Shown here: one piece after another, positions 27,873-37,700 of the stretch
Layout: every line of letters begins with the position of its first letter
Position numbering within the stretch: position 1 is the first letter of the stretch
DNA from: Aphidius gifuensis
Taxonomy: Eukaryota > Arthropoda > Insecta > Hymenoptera > Braconidae
Assembly: GCF_014905175.1 (NCBI RefSeq)
Contig: NC_057788.1
Span: forward strand, 7,006,001-7,070,000
DNA length: 64,000 bases
Reading direction: 5' to 3'
Program-made: the position numbers and the translations under genes
The notes under the pieces: model-generated
Seen by the model: only the letters and a program-made list of their open reading frames with translations
What the model was told of the DNA's origin: nothing
Databases searched by the model: none

Positions 27873-30098
27873 ATGGGACGGACAAGAGTTCCGCTGACTA
27901 GTGGAGGAATGCCAGCGATATTACTCATCCTTTTTCCCCTAGTCCTCACGGTGACAGCTGTACCAAATGTCAGATCAGAACCTTCATTGGGTGTGGCAAA
28001 TAGCGTTGGACCAGTGCCAGGTGGATCATCATCAGTATCATCATCCTCATCATCCCCATCATCATCATCGTCGTCATCATCATCATCAGCAATTGGATCA
28101 GCATCTGGTAGCAGTCAAAATTCCGATTCACTTGACACTGGATTGAGTGGCAGTAATAATGGTGGTGGAGGAGGAATTTCAAGTAGCCACTCTGTTATGA
28201 GTTCAAGCTCAAATGGCAATGGCAGATGTGAAGATATTACAATTCCCATGTGTCGTGGAATTGGATATAATTTAACAGCAATGCCAAATGACCTGAATCA
28301 TGATACACAAGAAGAAGCTGGTCTTGAAGTACATCAGTTCTGGCCACTTGTTGAAATCAAGTGTTCGCCTGATCTTAAATTTTTTTTGTGCTCAATGTAT
28401 ACACCAATATGTTTAGCAGAATATAGTAAACCACTACCAGCTTGTAGAAGTGTTTGTGAACGTGCTAGAGCTGGTTGTGCTCCATTAATGCAACAATATG
28501 GATTTTCATGGCCTGAAAGAATGTCTTGTGAACGTTTACCATATCATGGTGATCCAGAAAATTTATGTATGGAACAAGATAATCATACTAGTAATAGTGG
28601 TGGTGGAAGTAGTTCATCAGGTTCAGCAAGTAATCCATCAAATGCTGGTGGTGGTGCTTCAATACGTCCAACATCAAAACCATCGAGAAATAATCAACCA
28701 GCCCGTTGTAAACCGGGTAAGAACCAAAAAAACTGTCAGGTTCCCCAGGAGGAAAAGACGAAAGATTGCGACTGCAAATGTCGAACACCTCTCGTCCCCC
28801 TGGGGGCAAAAAATGTCGGCATAAATGGTCACGGAATTCTGGAAAGCATGACCGTCATCGGGGTACCAATGTCACCAGCAATAGGACCACCCCAAAATCG
28901 AGATCTTGTAATCGGGACAAAATCTGCTCTAAGCAATTGCGCCCTACCATGCGATGGAGCAGTTCTAACCGCCGAGGAACGAGAATTCGCAGCCATTTGG
29001 CTAGCACTTTGGAGCGGCCTATGCGCCGCAAGCACACTCACAACCGTAATCACATTTCTCATAGACAGACAAAGATTTAAATATCCAGAAAGACCAATTG
29101 TATTTTTATCAGCATGTTATTTTTTTGTATCACTTGGTTATCTTGCAAGAAGTGCATTGAGTCATGAAGAAATTGCATGTAATGGAGAATTATTAAGAAC
29201 AGGACCACAAAGTGTTGGTCCTTGTGTTTATGTTTTTTTAATGATTTATTTCTTTGGTATGGCATCATCTGTTTGGTGGGTTATTTTGGCATTTACATGG
29301 TTTCTTGCTGCTGGTTTAAAATGGGGTAATGAAGCAATAAGTTCATATTCACAATATTTTCATCTTGCTGCATGGCTAGCACCAACAGCACAAACAGTAT
29401 ATGCATTATTAGCTGGTGGTATTGAGGGTGATTCAATTGCTGGTGTTTGTACTGTTGCACCAGATGGAATTAAAAATTTTATAATGGTACCACTATTAGT
29501 ATATTTATTATTGGGTACTAGTTTTCTACTTGCTGGTTTTGTCAGTCTTTTCCGTATAAGATCAGTTATAAAACGTCAACCTGGTGCAAAAGCTGATAAA
29601 CTTGAAAAATTAATGATACGTATTGGTGTATTTTCTGTGTTATATACTGTTCCAGCAAGTGCAGTACTTGGTTGTTATCTTTATGAAACAACAATGAGAA
29701 CAGAATGGATACGTACATTAGCTTGTCCATGTGAATCACGTATAAGACCTATATACTCAGTTCTTATGCTTAAATATTTTATGGCACTTGCTGTTGGTAT
29801 AACATCTGGTGTATGGATATGGAGTGGAAAAACAGTTGATTCATGGCGACGATTATGGCGACGTTTATTTGGTGGTGGTGTATCATCACATGGTGGTAAT
29901 GCTGGAATAGTTGGAGTTACTGGTGTCAGTGGTATTGGTAGTGCAAGTATGAAAGGTGTTATGGGACGTTCAATGATGCAAGGATATGCTACATCTGGAC
30001 CAGGTAGTGCATTATTACCACCAGGTAGTGTTGCAAGTGCATCACAACATCATCTTCATCACCATGTTTTAAAACAACCACCACTTTCGCATGTATGA
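27873..30098 (+). CDS. fz2: Frizzled-2 type Wnt receptor (FZD5/8 class)
   Basis: Seven-pass Wnt receptor of the plasma membrane that signals through Dishevelled and beta-catenin with Arrow/LRP6. The 741 residues read: hydrophobic signal peptide at about 14-30; a Ser/Gly-rich spacer to about 115 with a long polyserine run; the cysteine-rich Wnt-binding domain from C119 to C232 with all ten cysteines; a second Ser/Gly/Asn-rich linker; a Cys-rich segment; seven membrane spans from about 372; the Dishevelled-binding KTxxxW motif (KTVDSW, 653-658); and a Gly/Ser/His-rich tail ending SHV, a class I PDZ ligand. The CRD strings and the VLKQP-SHV tail match Fz2/FZD5/8 rather than Fz1. The ATG is preceded by an in-frame TAA about 20 bases upstream and by a splice acceptor at 27827. 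The CDS is intronless. Codons in about 28690-29075 are markedly more GC-rich than on either side. The TGA is followed by C and by an open frame (separate entry). Confidence 0.96.
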   Translation: MGRTRVPLTSGGMPAILLILFPLVLTVTAVPNVRSEPSLGVANSVGPVPGGSSSVSSSSSSPSSSSSSSSSSAIGSASGSSQNSDSLDTGLSGSNNGGGGGISSSHSVMSSSSNGNGRCEDITIPMCRGIGYNLTAMPNDLNHDTQEEAGLEVHQFWPLVEIKCSPDLKFFLCSMYTPICLAEYSKPLPACRSVCERARAGCAPLMQQYGFSWPERMSCERLPYHGDPENLCMEQDNHTSNSGGGSSSSGSASNPSNAGGGASIRPTSKPSRNNQPARCKPGKNQKNCQVPQEEKTKDCDCKCRTPLVPLGAKNVGINGHGILESMTVIGVPMSPAIGPPQNRDLVIGTKSALSNCALPCDGAVLTAEEREFAAIWLALWSGLCAASTLTTVITFLIDRQRFKYPERPIVFLSACYFFVSLGYLARSALSHEEIACNGELLRTGPQSVGPCVYVFLMIYFFGMASSVWWVILAFTWFLAAGLKWGNEAISSYSQYFHLAAWLAPTAQTVYALLAGGIEGDSIAGVCTVAPDGIKNFIMVPLLVYLLLGTSFLLAGFVSLFRIRSVIKRQPGAKADKLEKLMIRIGVFSVLYTVPASAVLGCYLYETTMRTEWIRTLACPCESRIRPIYSVLMLKYFMALAVGITSGVWIWSGKTVDSWRRLWRRLFGGGVSSHGGNAGIVGVTGVSGIGSASMKGVMGRSMMQGYATSGPGSALLPPGSVASASQHHLHHHVLKQPPLSHV
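28024..28200 (+). repeat. fz2: Polyserine and Ser/Gly low-complexity tract inside fz2
   Basis: A TCA/TCC/TCG/AGC codon run encodes an almost pure serine stretch between the signal peptide and the Wnt-binding domain, followed by Gly/Asn-rich sequence. The repeat unit (TCA/ATC) makes length polymorphism likely. It also opens a spurious antisense frame at 27970-28182. Confidence 0.85.
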
Positions 30099-30374
30099 CG
30101 TCATCAGTCAGCGGGAGGCGATATGAATACAGCTGGTTGTGATTCGCAACAACAAAATCAGTTGCAACATGAAAGGCCCTCCGCATTGAGTAATTATGGG
30201 CCCATTTAGCCCTTCGCCTCGGCCTCAAGGAGGCATACGCCAGCGCATACGGCGCCACATACACCACATTCAGCTGCTACAATTTATTCAAGAAGATCAC
30301 TTGCTTCAACAACTGGTCCATTAACACCAGCTCATGGTCTTGCACCATCTTACACTCAAGCAACTGATGTCTGA
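30099..30374 (+). other. fz2: In-frame open extension after the fz2 stop (candidate readthrough or exonic-intron C-terminus)
   Basis: In the fz2 frame, the TGA at 30096-30098 is followed by 36 sense codons (30099-30206), a TAG (30207-30209), 54 more sense codons (30210-30371) and a TGA (30372-30374). Composition is near 50% GC, unlike the surrounding UTR. The second part is rich in Ser, Thr, Ala, Pro and His, uses CCA/ACA/TCA/GCT codons as fz2 does, and ends in ATDV, another class I PDZ ligand. Two routes to expression are visible. One is readthrough of TGA-C and then TAG-C. The other is removal of a 117-nt in-frame intron from GTATGA at 30093 to TTTAG at 30209, which would delete exactly both stops. 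The low AT content and the intact frame inside that segment favour coding sequence over an ordinary intron. Expression is unproven. Confidence 0.5.
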
Positions 30375-31750
30375 TCCACAATTCAACCCGCCATCAATGA
30401 GGGCAGGTGGTAAAATTATATATCAATGTGGTGTATTTTATTCGTAAAAAAAAAAAAAAATTTGCCATACAATTTTTTATATTTAAAATACCAGAAATAC
30501 GTATATAAGACAGGGCTAGTTAGGGGTGAACTCTACTAAGACAACCCAGTGAGTCATTTTAGGTGATTTTTTTTAATTTTGCTTATTTTGTTGTTGTTTG
30601 TTTTTAAAAATTATTTCTCATATAATTTTATAAGATTATAAAAAAAAAAAAATTTTATTATTAATTAATGTTTTTTTTTATTTATTCAATTATTTTTTTT
30701 TTTTTTTTAATGATAAAATAAATAAACCAATTCATTTGTAATAGATATAACGAGACTATAATACTTTTCATGCGATAAATTTATAAATTGGAAAAAGTTA
30801 ACCGTCCTCGTATGCGCAATAAAATTTTTTTGAAAATATTAAAATACAGTTTAAACATGAGACACTTTCTGGCTAGTTTGTCAATGATGATTGTGCATTT
30901 GTGAATGTTTATATAATGTGTAAATGTATAACCGTGAATGAAGAAAATAATGTTTTTTCTATTATTTGAAATTTTTTTATATATTTTATTATTATACTCA
31001 AGTCTATTTAATATCATTTTTTTAATTTTATTATTTCCAAAATTTACGGTTTATTGAGTGCGAGTACGTATATCGTGTATTTGTCTTGTCTATTTATCTA
31101 CTAGCCATTTAAAAATTAAATAGATGTGTACTGATTAGAGAGTCATCCTCATACTTCTCATTCGAGATTTTTTTATAAATGATGATTTTCTCAAAGACAT
31201 ATTTCCACATAATTTAAGATAATTAAATATTAAAATTTAAAAAAATAAAAAAAGATATAATGTATAGGATAGTTGTCGACATAATGAAATGATTATTATT
31301 ATAATGTAAATATTATATATTGTTTAGATGATAAGTTCAACTGTAAATATTAAAAAGAAAAAAAAAAAAATGATTAATGTTTAAAAAGTAAATGAAAGAA
31401 GAATAAAAGAATACAAAAAAAAAAATAAAAATAAAAAGAAAGATGAATTTCTTGTACAGTAACGAGTCGGGGAGGGAAGGAGGGATATCACTTGAATAAC
31501 TAATGTGAGTAAGAAGAGGTGAGCATTGTGTTCAAAGACAGTGAATGTATGCTTGTGTATGTATGTATGTATTACATATATGTTTGATTAAAATATTGTA
31601 GAGCAGTTTTTTTTACCACAAAGTAAGTTTAAAAAATTAAAAAAAAAAAAATACATTATAATAATATGATAATAATATGATGTGAAGAAAAATAAAATAA
31701 ACTGGTCACTCATTCGTACATAAAAATATAAAACTAAAATAGATGAAAGA
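30375..31750 (+). other. fz2: Probable fz2 3'UTR
   Basis: AT-rich sequence with no coding signal downstream of the fz2 frame. Several AATAAA-type signals occur (for example near 30718 and around 31695), so the cleavage site cannot be fixed. It contains two Pumilio-type UGUAAAUA motifs (separate entry) and a GTAT microsatellite at about 31556-31573. A minus-strand frame at 30781-31017 is AT-rich noise. Confidence 0.5.
31305..31349 (+). promoter_or_regulatory. Pair of Pumilio-type response elements in the fz2 3'UTR
   Basis: TGTAAATA occurs at 31305-31312 and again at 31342-31349, both on the sense strand. UGUANAUA is the established Pumilio/PUF target, bound for translational repression or mRNA decay. 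In such AT-rich DNA a single copy is expected every few kilobases; two within 45 bases are modestly notable. Confidence 0.35.
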
Positions 31751-34700
31751 ATAAATTTTTTTTAAAAGTGAATTTAAATCTTAGGCTCTCGACAATTGTA
31801 CTTTGCTATTTGTAATTTTCATTTTTTCTTTTTTTATTTTAAATTTAAAATATAAAATCAAGAAAAAACAAAATTAGAGAGCACATGCACAGTAGAAAAC
31901 ATTTATTGCTATATATGTCATTGTATAAAAGCATCATTAATTTATGAATCTCTTTGCTATAATTAAACAAACTTAAAATTAAAAAAAAATAAATAAATAA
32001 AACACACAAGTCCAAAGTAGTGTAGAAATAAAAAAATAAAAATTTACAATATTAAAATTTATAAGTTAAAATAAAGTCATTCAATTACTCAACAATGAGA
32101 TTGGACAAGAAAAAAAAAATAATACAAAATGAGTCTAAAATAAATCAAGATAAACTGTTAAATAATTTTTTTTCTTAAATAACTGTCAATAATTTTTAAT
32201 TTGAATTTTTATTTATAAAAAAAAATAATAATGATAATAACAAAAAAATAAGTAGTTGTTTAAAAAAAAATATTTAACAAGGTGTAGGATACCGGAATTG
32301 GGTATCAGATTATTTTTGACTCATCCTGTTTATTAACTTGTCGATCCAATTAAATGAATTAAAGTCAATCCATGAATTTCAACTGAAATGTAGGTACGAT
32401 TGAGAACCGAAAACTGCCTCAATGCAAAACTTAAACAAGACTCATTAGTCTTGCTGATCTGCCAAACGCAAAAAAAAAATTAATAAAAGTATTTAGAAGA
32501 GATTTTAAAAAATTGTAAACAACGTATTTAAAATGATAATTAACTCATTGAAATTGTCTCGATGTGAGAGGTAAATACAGTGCGTATTTGGTAATTTAAA
32601 AAAAGAAAATATAAAACTCAACGCACACACTCCACATCTTCTTGATAATGAGTTTGCGAAAAGGAACAAAAAAAAAAAAAAAAAAACAAAAAGAAAATTG
32701 TATTGTATAAGAGTGGAAAAAAAAAAGAAATAAAAGTTTCACGGAATTAGTCTCACATATCAGAGAAATGGAAAAAAAAAAAAAAAGGAAAAAAAATTAA
32801 CGAGAATTAATAGATAATAAGTGGAAAAATAATGATGGTGTCGAGAGTCAAAGTAGACTGTCAAAAAATAATATACAAAAATTTTGTATATGAAAATAAA
32901 AATAGCAATTTTTTGTCAATAAATTGATTGTCAATAAAAAAAAAAAAAATAATCGATAAAAAAAAAATTAAAAATCTCAGGCTCTCTCAACGTCTCATTA
33001 ATTCCACTTTTTTATTATCATCTCAATTTTTTTTTCACTCCCTTCCTTCCCTCTACCTGAGAATTAATATTAAATATAAAAAAAAAAAAAATTTTTACCT
33101 TATATGGAAATCAAAATTGTATACGATTTTTAATACACTTTATTATTATTTAATTATAAAAATGAGTATTTTAATTTATTTTATTTGTCAAGCTTTTTAT
33201 ATAATAAACCCTTCTTAAGTATATTTCGTACAAATCTTTTGTCTTTTATAAATTTAAAATTTTTTATGCAGAAGTCAACGATTGTACAGGATAAATATAT
33301 GTATATAGCATCACGCTAAAATTTTGAGATGGTAGAAAGTCAACGTTGGACAATGAATTGCCTCAAACCACCCTCAACAAGAAAGGCCCATCAGACAGTG
33401 TATATACAAGCTCAAAAAGAACTCAAATTTATAGCTTCCCTCAAGTGTTATTTTTTTATTTTTTATATAAAAAAAAAAAAAAATTAATTTTTTTATTATT
33501 TATTTTTCATCTTTTTCTATCTCTTGATTCAAGTGGAGGTTTCTGGGTCCTCGTATATATCGCTGCCATAAACAACTTATACTCGGGGCAAACCTGACAT
33601 TTACCGCCCACAGTTGGGCCAGCAGGCAACGATTGTAATCTCTTAGTCATTCGTACACATGCTCGTTAGAGCAAACTACTACCACAATATTATTATATAT
33701 ACTTTTATTTATTATTCGTTTTTGTCTAATATATATTTTTTAATTAATTACAATTGATTATGTGATAATACAGTGTAAATAAATACCAAATGAATTTTAA
33801 CCATTCAGAGAATATATATTAAAATTAGATTTTTTTTTTTTCTTTTTATTTTTTCAATTAAACTAAATGAAGGTAGTATATTATGAATCAGAATTTTTTC
33901 TTTCACAAGTGCTAGGTACTTTTTAGTAAAAAAAAAAAAAAAAAAATACTAAATGAAAATAATAAAAGGAAAAAAAAAATTATGGGCTAGGTCCAGGGAC
34001 AGAGAAGAGTTTTGTGCGGCGGCTAATTAGTATTCACACACGAGGGTTGAGCATTGAGCTAACAAACCCAGGGCTATTGGCGGATTTAAAAAAAATAAAA
34101 AAGCGTAAAAGAAGAACAAAATAAAAAAGCTGAATTTTTTTTTTTATATCATATTTTTAAAAACTATTCTGCAGCGAGGCTTGTGTGACTATTATGAAAC
34201 TCAAAATAAGCATGAAAGCCATCCATATTTTTTTTATGAATACGCACAAAAATAATATACATGCGTAATTTTATATTTTGTATATAATTATTTTTAGAAA
34301 ATTTTTATATTTCTAATTGGGATTAATGATGGTTTATTAATTTTTAATTTATATTGGACAGTGAATGATAATGCCTCAAGTGAGAAACGACTATGACGAA
34401 TTTAGATCAAACTCAGACAAGGTTATTCAAAGTATACACTAGAATTTGAATTTAGACTTTCATTTCAACAGTTGTGTTTATTTATTTGAATGTTGAAATA
34501 TTGATGATTTAAAAATTTACAACGTGAAAGTTTGAAAAATCTTGATATATATTTTCTTTGAAATGTAATTTTAAAAATTATTTCAATATTATTTCTCAGG
34601 ATTGATTATCATATTTTTAAATATACCTCTTTTTTAGCAAAAAAAAAAAAACAAAACCAAGTATTATTTATTTACTATAAATAGTTTTAAAAATAAATTA

Positions 34701-37700
34701 TCGTTATAATTTATTTCACAAAAATATATACACGCATGTAGGAATTTATGCATTTAATTTTATTGTTATTCAACGATTAAATTGATTTGTTACTTCCATA
34801 TGATTATTAATTTACGTATAGAAAATTTTTAAAATAGAAGTTATCAAAAGTATACTTAAACAGCAATGAAGAAGTCAAGCCATTATTGTTTCCAAGCAGC
34901 TCACTGTAAAAAAAAAAATAAAATTATTATATATTAATAATTCTTCAAAATAATAGATTATTAATTTATTATTTAATTGAATTGTATTTTTAAACAACCT
35001 AGACGTCTATCAATTTAATATTCTAATTTCAATTTATTTTTAAAAAATTATATAGCGAGTATATAAAAATAAGCAAGTAAATTCCAAGTTGAAAAAAATG
35101 TTCATAACATCAAAAAAAATCATCAAAAATATAAAATTAAAATCATTATTTTACAGGTTAAATAAAATAATTATTTACATTATTTAAAATTATTTTATTG
35201 ACCCAAATTGAGGCCTGTATTAATTTGATAACACAATTGATGTCGACACTCATTTCTAACGATAATTAATTATTAATAATATTATGAATTAAGCAGACAA
35301 TAACCATTATCCCTGCAATGACAGCAATTTATCGATTACTCATTAAATTATATATAGGTCAAATATAAATAATAAAAAACTTTCTATTAAAATTTAAACA
35401 GTCATGTCAGTATAAGACCATTAACTTTAAAAATAAAAATAAAACAATCAATAGTGTTTATTTTCAAAATAAATGTTTATAAAAAAAATGATGTATCAAT
35501 TATAAATGACAACGGTCAAGGCATGCGGGCATAAAAATATACATCAAGAGGCGATTGAACTCGGTATAAAAGAAAAAAAAATAATCCTTGAGTGTGCCTT
35601 TCTCACTTTGCAATGGCCCTTTCGATAAGATTCAAATAAGATTATTGTGTATAGCATGAATTTGACTATAGTAAAACAACAGCTGCATTTATATATTTTT
35701 CAAGATTTTTCTATTGCACTTAAAATCAACTATTTAATATATATTAACATTAATCCCAGGATCAAATGGGTCAACAGAAGATATCAGAAAAAAATTTAAC
35801 ATTGTTTAACAAGATCTACATCATCACGATTTTTAAGGTAGACAATGCAACATTAAGATCCGGTATATAATTTATTTACTGTATCACTTATCACGACAAA
35901 AAAATATATACCTTTCAGGCATTCTGGCAAGTTGATCTAAAATTAAATGAGCTAAAAAATATATACACAGCTACTGGTGAATATACATTTCGGCAGATGA
36001 GTTTTATGTAAATTGTATACATATTTAATTTTTTACTTTAATTCTAATGGGTCACGCGATCTAAAAAAAATGTTTACCAAATATTTAAAGAAAAAAAAAA
36101 AAAACTATACTGCATAATAAAATTTACTTGATGCAAATTTTATTTAAAAATATTAAGGATTTTTTAAGGTAAATATTGATAAAATAATATTTAAATTTAA
36201 TGAATATATATGTATTGTGTCTGTCCTGTATCTTGTCATCTTGTAATAATAATTTTAAATTTGTAAATTAACCATTTAACTTGAAATAATATTATTACAA
36301 GCCCGCATGTGACTTTCAAGTTTTCTAAATGTATGTCTTGTACCATCATGGTATTAATCTCGATATTATTACGCTAAATAAATATTTATTTAAAGATATA
36401 TGTGAATATTTTGAAGCAATTTTTATTTCTTTTTCAAAGTTTAGCAAAAAAAAAAAAGAATAAACGTTGATATATTAATGCTCAAAGAGACAATGTAAAA
36501 CTAGGCAATATTGTCATTTATTTAGCATTTAAATTGTGAGAAATCTCATTGAATTTTATGTGCTTTTATGCTTTCAAGCAAGTTCAGTAAATATGTGCAG
36601 ACCAATCAATTTACAGGAAGGTTGGTTGGTAAAGGCGTCTCGTATTTCTCCTGATGCCAACCCCCACAGCTAACTTTGACTTGATGAAAATATACATACA
36701 TTTAAAATATATTTATTTTCACACACATACATATACGTGTTTATTGAACGCATATATAAATGCAACATGAAATGTTAGTATATAGAAATTAGAGTCAAAA
36801 GAGTCAAGCAAAAGGTGTTGCTTCTTGCAACGTTTGCCAGTGATCGTTAAATAAATTTTTTTTCAAGACAAAACAATAATTCAAATAAAATTTAAAAAAA
36901 CAATAATAAACATAAATAAATTTTTGAATTAAATAAACATGAATTGCATTTATATATTATTATTTTTTTTAGTTTTTTATATTGTGAATCATTTTTATAT
37001 CATTTTTGTTTTTTTTTTTTAGATAATAAAAAATTTTATTATTTTTTTTACTAATAAAATTCACGTTGATAACTCGATCTTCTGAATTAAATTATTTTTA
37101 ATATTTGCTTATTCAGGCTAAACGCAAAAATATACAAATTATCTAAAAACTATTTTCAGTTTAATTACAAATTCGAGTTTAAATAAAATACAAATAAGCA
37201 CATGCGACTTTTTTTTTTTTTTTAAACAAAACGAGGAGAAAATTCCATTATAGTTTGTTTATGTTTGTTAAAATTTGGATAACGATTGGCTGCATTCCAT
37301 AAAGGGGTTTTTTTAAAAAAAAAAAAAATGATTTTAACACTTTTAGCATACCAAGATTAATACGGTAACTCGTCACGTCCTGTGTATCAAATGACGTATC
37401 ATATTATTATTATTTATATACTGTTATTTATTTTTTTCCAATGCATTTATAAAAATTAAAAAGAATTTGAAATTTATACAATGGTTATTTGATATATCAA
37501 TTTGTTTATGAACATTTCAAATGAATTTTTAAAATTTATAAACTAAAAACTTGTAAAAATAAATAATTGCATGAAAAAAAAAAAATGTTTTTGAATTTTG
37601 TGGATATTTTTTGTTGTCAATTTTAGGAAATATATGGAAATATGATATCCTGGGAAAAATAGAGAATATTAGCTTTGGGAAATTCAAGTTGATTGACATC

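Noticed and set aside
28766..29080. Overlapping frames inside fz2 on both strands
   Set aside because: Shadows of the GC-rich codon patch of fz2; kept only as part of the patch finding, not as genes.
33346..33597. 83-codon frame in the fz2-Tm1 spacer
   Set aside because: Begins at a non-ATG codon and runs into poly-Lys/Phe low complexity; more likely a non-coding island.
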